Under the pieces are notes generated by a model. The model was not told where the DNA came from. It did no database searches and saw nothing but the letters and a program-made list of their open reading frames with translations. From positions 8,556,001 through 8,620,000 of the forward strand of contig NZ_CP109435.1 of assembly GCF_036227125.1 (NCBI RefSeq): DNA of 64,000 nucleotides, in the 5' to 3' direction. How positions within the stretch are numbered: position 1 is the stretch's first letter; the number at the start of each line of letters is the position of its first letter. Made by a program: the position numbers and the translations under genes. This document shows, piece after piece, positions 1-7,753 of the stretch. Source of the stretch: Streptomyces sp. NBC_01485. GTDB lineage: Bacteria > Actinomycetota > Actinomycetes > Streptomycetales > Streptomycetaceae.

Positions 1-1
1 C

Positions 2-49
2 CCCCGCGTCCTGGACCGCCTCCTCGCCCTCACCCGCGACGAGGTGTGA
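2..49 (+). CDS. 3' end of an upstream gene (partial)
   Basis: The second reading frame is open from the window edge and ends at the TGA at 47-49, giving the tail PRVLDRLLALTRDEV. Codon usage has the expected G/C third positions. The fragment is too short to assign a family. It ends 29 bases before the next start. Confidence 0.55.
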   Translation, partial: PRVLDRLLALTRDEV

Positions 50-78
50 GGCTTCCGTCACCGCTTTAGTCTTCAGGC

Positions 79-822
79 ATGACCGAGCCGACGATCCCCC
101 AGCTCCAGCCCATGCCCGAGGACTGGCGGCGGGCCCTGGCCGTCGTGGCGCACCCGGACGACCTCGAGTACGGGTGCTCCGCGGCCGTCGCCGCCTGGAC
201 CGACGCCGGCCGCGAGGTCGCCTACGTGCTCGCGACCCGCGGCGAGGCGGGCATCGACACCCTCGCGCCCGCCGAGTGCGGCCCGCTGCGCGAGCGGGAG
301 CAGCGGGCGAGCGCGGCCGTGGTGGGCGTGTCGACGGTCGAGTTCCTCGACCACCGGGACGGCGTCATCGAGTACGGGCTCGCCCTGCGCCGGGACATCG
401 CCGCCGCGATCCGCCGGCACCGGCCCGAACTCGTGATCACCCTCAACCACCGCGACACCTGGGGCGGCGTCGCCTGGAACACCCCCGACCACGTCGCCGT
501 CGGCCGCGCCACCCTCGACGCGGCCGGGGACGCCGGCAACCGCTGGATCTTCCCGGAACTCACCGAGCGGGGCCTGGAGCCCTGGAACGGGGTGCGGTGG
601 GTCGCCGTGGCCGGATCCGCGACGCCCACGCACGCCGTGGACGCGTCGGCGGGACTGGAGCGGGCGGTGGGCTCGCTCCTCGAACACCGCACGTACATCG
701 AGGCGTTGACCGACGAGGTGCCCGAGACGTACGCCCGGGGATTCCTGACCGGCGTCGCGAAGTCCGTGGGCGAGCGGTTCGGCGGCAGGCCGGCCGTGGC
801 GTTCGAACTGTTCGGCCGGTAA
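79..822 (+). CDS. PIG-L family (LmbE-like) deacetylase
   Basis: This 247-residue protein belongs to the PIG-L/LmbE metal-dependent N-deacetylases, which remove acetyl groups from N-acetylglucosaminyl conjugates; MshB of mycothiol synthesis is a member. The zinc-binding AHPDD motif lies at residues 24-28, followed by a Rossmann-like core (EVAYVLATRGEAG) and a second conserved region with NHRDTWGG and a His near residue 138 (NTPDHVAVG). The length is typical. No Shine-Dalgarno sequence precedes the ATG, and a TAGTCT element ends 7 bases upstream, so a leaderless transcript is possible. The exact substrate cannot be inferred. It is probably cytoplasmic, with no signal peptide. Confidence 0.88.
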   Translation: MTEPTIPQLQPMPEDWRRALAVVAHPDDLEYGCSAAVAAWTDAGREVAYVLATRGEAGIDTLAPAECGPLREREQRASAAVVGVSTVEFLDHRDGVIEYGLALRRDIAAAIRRHRPELVITLNHRDTWGGVAWNTPDHVAVGRATLDAAGDAGNRWIFPELTERGLEPWNGVRWVAVAGSATPTHAVDASAGLERAVGSLLEHRTYIEALTDEVPETYARGFLTGVAKSVGERFGGRPAVAFELFGR

Positions 823-854
823 GTCCTGCGCCGCAGGTCAGTAGGGTGGACGGC

Positions 855-1688
855 ATGCAAGAGACGACGGCGGACCGGACCGTACTGCGCGGCGACTGCG
901 GGAACTGCTTCGGCCTGTGCTGTGTGGCCCTGCCCTTCGCCCGCTCCGCGGACTTCGCGATCGACAAGCCCGCCGGGAAGGCGTGCCCCAACCTGGGCGA
1001 GGACCACCGCTGCGGCATCCACACGCGGCTGCGCCGGCAGGGTTTCACCGGCTGCACGGTCTACGACTGCTTCGGCGCCGGGCAGAAGGTCTCACAGGTC
1101 ACCTTCGGCGGCCGGGACTGGCGTGCGGACGCTTCGGGCGAGCACGCCCGCCGTGTGTTCGCGGTGTTCCCGGTCGTCCGGCAGCTCCACGAACTCCTGT
1201 GGTACCTCACCGAGGCGCTCACCCTGCCCGTCGCCCGCCCGCTCCACGCCGACCTGCGCCGGGCTCTGGAGAAGACCGGGGAACTCACCCTGCTGACCCC
1301 GGACGAACTGGCCGCGCTCGACGTCCCGGCACACCGCCAGGATGTCAACGTACTGCTCCTGAAGACCAGCGAACTGGCCCGGGCCGGCATCCGCGGGCGC
1401 GGGAAGGAGCGCCGGGGCGCCGACCTGATGGGCGCCCGTCTCAAGGGCGCCGACCTGCGCGGCGCGAACCTGCGCGGCGCCTGTCTGATAGCCGCCGACC
1501 TCACCGGCGCGGATGTGCGCGGAGCGGACCTGATCGGGGCCGACCTGCGCGACACCGACCTGACGGACGCCGATCTGACCGGCGCGTTCTTCCTGACCCA
1601 GCCGCAACTGAACGCGGCCCGGGGGAGCGCGGGCACGAAGCTGCCGGAGTCACTCACCCGCCCCGCGCACTGGACAGCGGGGCTCTGA
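855..1688 (+). CDS. Cysteine-cluster plus pentapeptide-repeat protein
   Basis: This 277-residue protein has two parts. The N-terminal third carries eight cysteines (15, 18, 22, 23, 44, 53, 67, 72) in a CxxCxxxCC pattern resembling the YkgJ-type zinc/iron-binding cluster. Residues about 190-255 are classic A(D/N)LxG pentapeptide repeats (GADLRGANLRGACL and so on), which fold as a right-handed quadrilateral beta-helix. The ATG at 855 is chosen over far-upstream in-frame starts, which overlap the deacetylase gene. A TAGGGT element 7 bases upstream suggests leaderless transcription. Function is unknown; metal binding is inferred from the cysteines only. Confidence 0.8.
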   Translation: MQETTADRTVLRGDCGNCFGLCCVALPFARSADFAIDKPAGKACPNLGEDHRCGIHTRLRRQGFTGCTVYDCFGAGQKVSQVTFGGRDWRADASGEHARRVFAVFPVVRQLHELLWYLTEALTLPVARPLHADLRRALEKTGELTLLTPDELAALDVPAHRQDVNVLLLKTSELARAGIRGRGKERRGADLMGARLKGADLRGANLRGACLIAADLTGADVRGADLIGADLRDTDLTDADLTGAFFLTQPQLNAARGSAGTKLPESLTRPAHWTAGL

Positions 1689-1771
1689 GGGCGACACCGT
1701 CTCGCTCTTTCGTCGAGCGTGGCCATGGTGGTTGGCGCGGGTGGTTGGCGCGACCGAAGATCTCCGATAGG

Positions 1772-1790
1772 TTAGGCAAGGCTTACCTAA
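1772..1790 (+). promoter_or_regulatory. Iron box (DmdR/IdeR-type operator)
   Basis: The 19-bp element TTAGGCAAGGCTTACCTAA matches the actinobacterial iron-box consensus TTAGGTTAGGCTCACCTAA at 16 of 19 positions. It abuts the ribosome-binding site AGGAGG and lies 12 bases before the start of the DUF2470 gene. Binding of the iron-loaded repressor would be expected to block transcription of that gene under iron sufficiency. Confidence 0.88.
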
Positions 1791-1802
1791 GGAGGTTTTG
1801 GG

Positions 1803-2522
1803 ATGGGTGACAGCCAAAGCTGGGCGGCCGTGCCGTCGGCCGCCGAGCGGGCCCGTTCGGTGCTCGCGGCCTCATGGTCCTGCGCGGTGACCGCGGACGG
1901 CGGGCGCGAGGAGTTCGTCGGCGCGCACACCGTCGACGACGACGGCCGGGTGATCCTGCGAGTGCCCGAGGACAGCGCCCTGCTGACGGCGGCGATCTGC
2001 GCACCGCGCGGCGAGCCGTCCGCCGTGCTGGAGTTCGCGGACGTGGCGCCCGTTCCCGTACGCAGCCGGATCCGCACCCGGCTCTGGCTCGCCGGCTGGT
2101 TCGCCCCCGAGGACGACCACCTCGCCTTCCACGCCACCCGGGTCGTGCTGAAACCGCCCACCGGCGCCGTCGTCGTCGACCTCGGCGACTTCGCCGCCGC
2201 CGCACCCGACCCGCTCGCCACCGCCGAGGCCCATCTGCTCACGCATCTCGCCGACGCCCACCCCGACGCCGTGGAGCGGCTCACCCGGCTCGTCCAGCAC
2301 GACAGCCTGCACGGCGCCGTCCGCGTCCAGCCGCTCGCCGTCGACCGGCACGGGCTGACGCTGCGCATCGAGCGTGCCCGCGCCCACGGCGACGTACGCC
2401 TGCCGTTCCACGCGCCCGCCGACGACGTCGGCCAGCTCACCGAGCGTATGCACGTCCTGCTCACCCAGGCCGCCGCCTGCCCGCGCGCCCTACAGCGGCA
2501 GCGCGCAGACGGCGACGGGTGA
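1803..2522 (+). CDS. DUF2470 / heme-utilization-like protein, iron-regulated
   Basis: This 239-residue protein has a split-barrel, pyridoxamine-oxidase-like N-terminal half (EEFVGAHTVDDDGRVILRVPEDS) and a C-terminal DUF2470 helical domain (EAHLLTHLADAHPDAVERLTRLV, then a region near residues 165-230). DUF2470 proteins are often linked with heme or siderophore iron handling. The iron box directly in front of the gene supports expression on iron starvation. The ATG follows AGGAGG with good spacing. Its last 33 bases overlap the 3' end of the convergent lactonase-like gene. The biochemical activity is not known from sequence. Confidence 0.85.
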   Translation: MGDSQSWAAVPSAAERARSVLAASWSCAVTADGGREEFVGAHTVDDDGRVILRVPEDSALLTAAICAPRGEPSAVLEFADVAPVPVRSRIRTRLWLAGWFAPEDDHLAFHATRVVLKPPTGAVVVDLGDFAAAAPDPLATAEAHLLTHLADAHPDAVERLTRLVQHDSLHGAVRVQPLAVDRHGLTLRIERARAHGDVRLPFHAPADDVGQLTERMHVLLTQAAACPRALQRQRADGDG

Positions 2523-3788
2523 CGCGAACGGCTCGCCCGCGAGCCGCAGTGCACCGTGCGCGGCGTCCACCCGGAACACGCTGACCGTGCCGGAACGCTG
2601 GTTGGCGGCGAACAGCAGGCCGCCGTCCGGTGACAGGGCGATCTGCCGGGGGAAGTCCCCGTCCACGGGCACCGTGCCGAGCAGCCGCAGCCGGGCCCCG
2701 CCCGCCTCCACCGCGTAACGCGCGAGACCGTTGTCGCCGCGGTTGGCGAGGAAGGCGTACGCGCCGTCCGGCGTGACCGCCACCTGCGCCGGATAGTTGG
2801 TGCCCGCTGCGGAGTCCGCCCCCGAGGACTGCGGCTTCCCGATGGTCAGCCGGCCGCTCGACGGCTCGTACGCGCAGACCGTGACCGAGTCGTCGACCTC
2901 GTTCGCGAGGTAGGCGTACCGGCCGCCGGGATGGAACGTCAGGTGGCGCGGACCGGCGCCCGCCCGGGTGTGCGCCTGCGCGACCTCCGTGAGCGTCCCC
3001 GCCTTCTCGTCCAGGCGGTAGCTGTACACGGTGTCGGTGCCGAAGTCGACGGCGAGGACATGGCCGCCGTCCGGGGCGGTGATGAACTGGTGGGCGTGCG
3101 GCCCCTGTTGACCCTGCCGGGGCGCCGGACGGGTGTGCGTGAGCGAGTCGGTGCGTTCGCCGAGCGCCCCCGAGGCGTCGATCGGGTGCACGGCCACACC
3201 GCCCGAGCCGAAGTCGGCGCTGAGCAGCCACCGCCCGCCCGGATGGACCGACAGATGGCAGGTGTGCGCCCCGCCCGTGGCCCGGCTGCCCAGCACCTTC
3301 CGGTCGGACAGCCGTACGGCGGTCACGGCACCCGCCTCGCGTTCGTTCGCCGCGTACAGCGTTCGGCCGTCCGGGTGCACCGCGAGGTACGACGGGTCCG
3401 GGACGCCGGTGATCGTGCCCCGGCCGGTGATCCGCCCCGAGCCGGGGTCGTACGAGGCGACGCCGATGCCCTTCCCGCCGCCCTCGGCGGAGGTGTAGGT
3501 GCCCAGGTAGAGGGGGCGGGGGCGGGGGCGGTCGCGGTCGGGCGGGCTCGGCGAGGCGTCCGGACCGGACTCGGGCGTGGATCCCGGTGAGGACTCCGGC
3601 GCGGCGGACTGCGACGGCTGCCGGGGCGGCGCGGCCCGCGGGGATTCCGGGGCCTTCGGTGAGCCGCCGTCGCTGCCGCACCCGGCCAGGGTCGACGCCG
3701 CCGCCGCGCCGCCGAGCGCGCCGATCACGCCGACGAAACGGCGCCTGCTCCAGCCGGCACCGCCCGCCGCTTCCGTCCCACTGCCCAT
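2490..3788 (-). CDS. Tat-exported lipoprotein, lactonase-family beta-propeller
   Basis: This 432-residue protein begins with a twin-arginine signal (SRRRFVGVIGALGG) ending in a lipobox LAGC near residue 35, so it is probably a Tat-dependent lipoprotein. A Pro/Ser-rich linker to about residue 90 precedes a seven-bladed propeller of the 6-phosphogluconolactonase/YbhE type. Repeated blades read like HPDGRTLYAAN, HPGGRWLLSADFG, APDGGHVLAVDFG and SPDGGLLFAAN. The extracytoplasmic location argues against the classical pentose-phosphate reaction, so the substrate is uncertain. The start ATG at 3788 is chosen because it puts the twin arginines in the usual position. Confidence 0.87.
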   Translation of the reverse strand: MGSGTEAAGGAGWSRRRFVGVIGALGGAAAASTLAGCGSDGGSPKAPESPRAAPPRQPSQSAAPESSPGSTPESGPDASPSPPDRDRPRPRPLYLGTYTSAEGGGKGIGVASYDPGSGRITGRGTITGVPDPSYLAVHPDGRTLYAANEREAGAVTAVRLSDRKVLGSRATGGAHTCHLSVHPGGRWLLSADFGSGGVAVHPIDASGALGERTDSLTHTRPAPRQGQQGPHAHQFITAPDGGHVLAVDFGTDTVYSYRLDEKAGTLTEVAQAHTRAGAGPRHLTFHPGGRYAYLANEVDDSVTVCAYEPSSGRLTIGKPQSSGADSAAGTNYPAQVAVTPDGAYAFLANRGDNGLARYAVEAGGARLRLLGTVPVDGDFPRQIALSPDGGLLFAANQRSGTVSVFRVDAAHGALRLAGEPFASPVAVCALPL

Positions 3789-3892
3789 GCCCGCACCCCA
3801 GGTCGCCGTACACCACCGCCGTGACAGCCACCTTGACCCGGACCGGCCGTCGAACGCAAAAGCGGAACCCGGCGGGCGGCGGTGCGCGGCGG

Positions 3893-4945
3893 CTACCAGT
3901 CGCCGTCCTCCACCGGCTTGCCCGGCGCGTCCTTGAGGTGGTGCACCTGGCCTGGGGCGGGCTGCTGCCACGGGTCCAGGTCGGAGCCGAGCCACTCGCC
4001 GACCGGCTGCACGGCGGCCAGGGTGTCGGTGGGGGCGACGTCGTACGCGTCGTCGTCGTAGTAGTCGTACCAGGGCAGCCCGGCCTTGGTGTACGCGGCG
4101 CGGTCCACCGGGGACGGCGGGGGCTCCTCGCCGGTGATACGACGCCACTCCGGGGGCGTCACCAGGTGCACGAAGACCCGGGCGGCGGGCTCCCGCGCGT
4201 AGTCCGTGAGGGCGCGGACGTCCTGGTAGACCTCCTGCCGCATCGAACCGCCCACCCCCAGCCCCATCGCCGCGGCCGACCGGTTCCGGGGCGCGCTGCC
4301 CGGGGCGGGAGCCGCGGCGGCCATCATGGGGGCCGCGCCGGGCGGGGGCGCGGCGCCGTACCCGCCGCCGATCGGCCCCGGCGGCCTCGGGGCCGTACGG
4401 CGGCGCTCCGCCTCGCGCCACTCGGCGCGCTTCTCCTCGTTCAGCGGGAACGACTGCAACTGGACCCCGCCCCAGACCTCCTCCCCGGTGACCTGGCCCT
4501 CCACGGTCGCGCCCAGGCCCAGCGGCACCGCCACGAACTGGCGCACCGTGCCCCGGCCCGAGTTGATGCCGTCCAGCCAGGGCTGACGCGGCAGTGTGAC
4601 GTAGTTCTGCGGGTCACGGGAGAGCCGGTCGCTCCACGGCCGGCCGGAGACCGCGCACACCTTGCCCGCCCCGACCTGCAACGCGGCCGGCTCCGTCGAG
4701 CCCGCGAAGCTCAGCCACATCGCCTCACGCAGGTACATCGGCAGCAGCACCCCGCCCCGCGCCAGCCACTCGGCGGGCACGGTGCCGGGGTGGTCGGCGA
4801 CCCGGCGCACCGGGAACACGCCGAGGCCGGGCGGCAGGTCGTGCGTCCCCTTCTCCGGCAGCCGCAGCGTCCGCATGAACCGCACCACCACCCCACCCGG
4901 CAGCCTCAGCGTGTCCCCGTCGATCCGTACGGTGGTGTCGGCCAT
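3893..4945 (-). CDS. Conserved hypothetical protein
   Basis: I do not recognise a functional family. The 350-residue protein starts MADTTVRIDGDTLRLPGG and has a beta-rich first half, then an Ala/Pro/Gly linker at about residues 185-225. A second globular part has RVFVHLVTPPEWRRITGEE and a Tyr/Asp-rich patch (YDYYDDDAYDV), with a tail ending in VEDGDW. There is no signal peptide or membrane helix. The ATG at 4945 is preferred over an in-frame ATG six codons upstream because GAGGGAG sits at normal spacing before it. It lies between a membrane protein gene and the lactonase gene on the same strand, possibly co-transcribed. Confidence 0.7.
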   Translation of the reverse strand: MADTTVRIDGDTLRLPGGVVVRFMRTLRLPEKGTHDLPPGLGVFPVRRVADHPGTVPAEWLARGGVLLPMYLREAMWLSFAGSTEPAALQVGAGKVCAVSGRPWSDRLSRDPQNYVTLPRQPWLDGINSGRGTVRQFVAVPLGLGATVEGQVTGEEVWGGVQLQSFPLNEEKRAEWREAERRRTAPRPPGPIGGGYGAAPPPGAAPMMAAAAPAPGSAPRNRSAAAMGLGVGGSMRQEVYQDVRALTDYAREPAARVFVHLVTPPEWRRITGEEPPPSPVDRAAYTKAGLPWYDYYDDDAYDVAPTDTLAAVQPVGEWLGSDLDPWQQPAPGQVHHLKDAPGKPVEDGDW

Positions 4946-4991
4946 CGGCCCGCTCCCTCGCATCCCGCGCCGGCCCCGTCCCGGCGCTCCC

Positions 4992-6245
4992 TCAGGGGTA
5001 ACGCCTGCCGATCCCCGTACGGTTCCGCCACAGCTGCTCCTGAACGCCCAGCCGCTCGCGCAGCCGGGTCAGACGAGGCATGCGTGCGCGCTGTTCCCGT
5101 GACACGCGGTCGAGGTCCTCCAGGAGACGGCTGGTGCGGTGCTCCGTGTCGAGCTCGTCGAGGATGCGGTTGACCTCGGTCAGCACCGCGCCGTGCAGGT
5201 GCCACTGGCGGGCGTCGTGCTGGAGCTGCTCCGTCAGCAGTTGGGCGAGCTTGTCGCGGGTGGCCGCGGCCTGCCGCAGTTCGGCGGTGAGCCGGGCCTC
5301 GGCGGCGTCCGCGTTGAGGCTGACACTCGTCGTGACCAGCACCGCGAAGCTGACCAACGCGTCGGCGATCTCCGACAGCAGCCGCTCCACGGTCTCACCG
5401 GTCCCGGGCGGGAACAGCGGCTGCGGCTCGCGCTCCCTGGCGAGGTCGGTGAGGGTCCGGGCGAGCACCCGCAGCACGACCGTGCAGATCTCCAGCGTGT
5501 CGAGGCCGGTGCGCAGCACCACCTTGTGCAGCAGCCCCTCGCGCACGCGCGGATTCAACCGCAGGCTGTCCTCGGCCTGCCGCAGGGCCGCGTCCACCTC
5601 GACGATGTCGTGGTCCAGCCGGCGCGCCTCGTGCAGCCGGGCGGCCGCCTGCTCGACCGGGGTACGGCCGGCCGCCTCCTCGCCGATGCGCAGCATGAGC
5701 TGCCGCAGCCGACGGGCCAGTCCCTCGATCGACGCGCCCGCCTCCTCCACCCACACCGGAGGCGGCAGCAGCAGATTGCAGCCCAGTCCGACGACCGCGC
5801 CGATCAGCGTCTCCACCACCCGCGCCCACGCCGTGTCCCCGACGGTGGTGACCCCGAGCACCAGCATGGCGCTGATCGCCACCTCCGGGACGTACTCGTC
5901 GACCCGCACCAGATGCCCCACGGCCAGCGAGGCCACGATCAGCAGCGAGAGGCTCCACCAGGTCAGACCCACCAGGAGGCTGAAGGCGATGGCGACGAGA
6001 ACGCCGGCCACCACCGAGTTCACCCGGCGGATGCCGTTGGTGAGCGTGGCGTACAGGGTGACCTGGACGACCAGCAGCGCGGTCAGCGGCGCCGTGAGCG
6101 GCAGCGCCTCGGGGCTGAGGCGCAGCGCGATGACATAGGCGACCGTGGCCGCGGCGGAGGACCGCAAGGCCTGGACGACGACGGGTTCCCGGTAGCGCCG
6201 CACCAACCGCACGAGCGGCGCCGCGCGCTCACGTACATCTCGCAT
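4992..6245 (-). CDS. FUSC / aromatic acid exporter family membrane protein
   Basis: The protein has 417 residues. The N-terminal half (about 25-185) contains hydrophobic helices (AATVAYVIALRL, ALLVVQVTLYATL, VVAGVLVAIAFSLLVGL, LLIVASLAVGHLV, AISAMLVLGVTTV, LIGAVVGLGCNLLL) typical of the FUSC/ArAE fold. The C-terminal half is soluble, helical and charged, probably coiled coil. Family members export aromatic acids or similar compounds, but no substrate can be read here. The start at ATG 6245 follows GAGGGTGGACTGGGG; 33 further in-frame codons upstream look non-coding. The next gene downstream begins 47 bases away on the same strand. Confidence 0.82.
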   Translation of the reverse strand: MRDVRERAAPLVRLVRRYREPVVVQALRSSAAATVAYVIALRLSPEALPLTAPLTALLVVQVTLYATLTNGIRRVNSVVAGVLVAIAFSLLVGLTWWSLSLLIVASLAVGHLVRVDEYVPEVAISAMLVLGVTTVGDTAWARVVETLIGAVVGLGCNLLLPPPVWVEEAGASIEGLARRLRQLMLRIGEEAAGRTPVEQAAARLHEARRLDHDIVEVDAALRQAEDSLRLNPRVREGLLHKVVLRTGLDTLEICTVVLRVLARTLTDLAREREPQPLFPPGTGETVERLLSEIADALVSFAVLVTTSVSLNADAAEARLTAELRQAAATRDKLAQLLTEQLQHDARQWHLHGAVLTEVNRILDELDTEHRTSRLLEDLDRVSREQRARMPRLTRLRERLGVQEQLWRNRTGIGRRYP

Positions 6246-6666
6246 CCCCAGTCCACCCTCGTGGTCGTCCCCCCCGGTTGTCCGTACCCGGTGACGGCGG
6301 GTCGCCGCGCACGGACGCGTGAGGCTCGGATCATGACACGTCACCGGACCGGACCGGAACAGGCATCGGTATCGTCCTCACCCTGCTCGGCAAGGGGGGT
6401 CTTCGAAGGTGAGCGGTGCGCGGGCACGCCGGGTCCCCGGTGGGTGAGCTGCGGAAAGGTGACACTCCCGCACCGAAGTGTCACCTTTCCGTGCGGACCA
6501 CCCCCCCGGGCACTGGAGTTGCTGGGCAGGCAGGCAGGCAGCGGCCCGGCGCGGTCATGGGCGGAGAGGCGTGCGACCGGACGCTGCCGACGCGGCCACC
6601 CACGACGTCCTGATCCACCTTCACCGGGTGACCGCGGGCGACTACCGGGTCCCGGTCGAGACCGAC
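6246..6666. other. Intergenic region with terminator-like hairpin
   Basis: This 421-base stretch separates two leftward genes. It holds the 14-bp inverted repeat listed separately and a short (GGCA)4 run near 6525-6541. No convincing gene is seen. It should contain the promoter for the FUSC-like gene. Confidence 0.5.
6453..6490 (-). terminator. Perfect 14-bp inverted repeat downstream of the PAS-LuxR gene
   Basis: The arms GGAAAGGTGACACT and AGTGTCACCTTTCC are exact complements around a 10-base loop. There is no U-tract, which is common for Streptomyces terminators. An operator function cannot be excluded because AGGTGACA-type halves can bind regulators. Confidence 0.5.
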
Positions 6667-7308
6667 CTACTCCTCGCTGGCCGGCACCGGCGGCCACACC
6701 CCCGCCGCCAGTACCCCCAACGCGTAGGCGCGGGCGACCAGTTCCGTGCGGTTGGCCGCGTCCCAGCGGGCGGACAGGCGCCGCAGGTGGTAGGTCACGC
6801 CGTCCGTGGTGAGGCCGGTCTCGCGGGCGGCGCGGGCCGTGGTGGCGCCGCCGGCGAGCAGCGCGAGGATCCTTGCCTCGACCGGCGTGACCCGGACCGG
6901 GGGAGCCGCCTCCCGGGGCGCGCGTTCGCCGAGGACGCGCAGCATCACCAGCAGCGCGGGAGTCTCCTCGACGCTGTCGCTCACCGGGTCCGCCGTCAGC
7001 TCCCCGTACCGCTCCCCGCCGCCGGGCGCCTGCCAGCACACCGACACCTGGTAGCGGGAGCGGTGCCGCAGCCGCAGTGCCTCGGCGATCCGCTTCACCT
7101 GGGTCTCCTCCTGCGGCCGGAACAGCTCCAGCACCTCCCGCCCGCGCAGCCGCCCCGGGCTCGTCCCGCACTCGGCGGCCATCGCCGGATTGGCCAGCAG
7201 CACGGCGCCGTACACATCGCACACCGCCACCGGTACCGACACCCGGTCGAAGACCATCAGCGCACGGTTGCGCCACACCACGGCGTCCCGCTCCGCCCGC
7301 TCACCCAT
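6667..7308 (-). CDS. PAS domain / LuxR-type HTH transcriptional regulator
   Basis: The protein has 213 residues. Residues about 15-125 form a PAS sensor (ALMVFDRVSVPVAVCDVYGAVLLANPAMA with a later FRPQEETQVKRIAEAL). Residues about 140-200 are a GerE/LuxR helix-turn-helix (VTPVEARILALLAGGATTARAARETGLTTDGVTYHLRRL). No receiver domain is present, so it probably senses an internal ligand or redox state rather than being phosphorylated. Its ATG lies 8 bases inside the end of the preceding small ORF, suggesting translational coupling. The target genes are unknown; the CYP102 gene diverges nearby. Confidence 0.85.
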   Translation of the reverse strand: MGERAERDAVVWRNRALMVFDRVSVPVAVCDVYGAVLLANPAMAAECGTSPGRLRGREVLELFRPQEETQVKRIAEALRLRHRSRYQVSVCWQAPGGGERYGELTADPVSDSVEETPALLVMLRVLGERAPREAAPPVRVTPVEARILALLAGGATTARAARETGLTTDGVTYHLRRLSARWDAANRTELVARAYALGVLAAGVWPPVPASEE

Positions 7309-7525
7309 GGACGGGGTGCGCCGCCTGCCGGGCCGGCCGCAGTTCCGCGCCCTCGCCGAGACCAGTGAGGAACTCGTCCAGATCCAGGAACTCCTGCCAG
7401 ACCGGGCGACCGCCGGCCCGTGACAACTCCGCCACCGCCACCGCCACCGCCACGGGCGGCGGGCGGAGCGCGGGATCCGGGGTCTCGTCCAGGGCGATGG
7501 ACAGCACGGTCGGGGCGGTGGTCAT
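7301..7525 (-). CDS. Small hypothetical protein overlapping the PAS-LuxR gene
   Basis: This 74-residue ORF starts MTTAPTVLSIALDETPDPAL and has an acidic helical middle (WQEFLDLDEFLTGLGEG). The 8-base overlap with the PAS-LuxR start and the consistent third-position GC support it as a real, translationally coupled gene. I recognise no family. It has no membrane segment or cysteine. Confidence 0.55.
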   Translation of the reverse strand: MTTAPTVLSIALDETPDPALRPPPVAVAVAVAELSRAGGRPVWQEFLDLDEFLTGLGEGAELRPARQAAHPVHG

Positions 7526-7646
7526 CCGGCCAGCCTAGTAACCGGCGCGGACGGCCCGGCAACCCGCAGTCGCCCGCCCGGTGAACCGCCGAGGTCGGTC
7601 CGGTAGCCACCGCCGGGCGCCCCCGCAACCCCTCACGCACCTTTCC

Positions 7647-7666
7647 CACTGCACGAACGTGTAGTG
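7647..7666 (+). promoter_or_regulatory. 20-bp palindromic operator upstream of the CYP102-type gene
   Basis: CACTGCACGAACGTGTAGTG reads the same on the opposite strand except for one transition pair and the two central bases. It lies 87 bases before the P450 start and 121 bases from the divergent small ORF. The shape fits a TetR-type dimer site. BM3-type P450s are classically controlled by TetR repressors, but none is adjacent here. Confidence 0.6.
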
Positions 7667-7753
7667 CGACGGCACGGCCCCCGCACCCGGGTGGATCACG
7701 CTGGATCCCGGTACGTCCGTACGCCCCGTACAGCGAAAGGCAGTTGTCGCGCC

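Noticed and set aside
6525..6541. (GGCA)4 microsatellite
   Set aside because: It is four units only, in a non-coding gap, and carries no supported function.
6540..6666. Possible plus-strand coding remnant (THDVLIHLHRVTAGDYRVPV)
   Set aside because: It reads plausibly for about 30 codons but has no start signal and runs antisense into the PAS-LuxR gene. It cannot be assigned.
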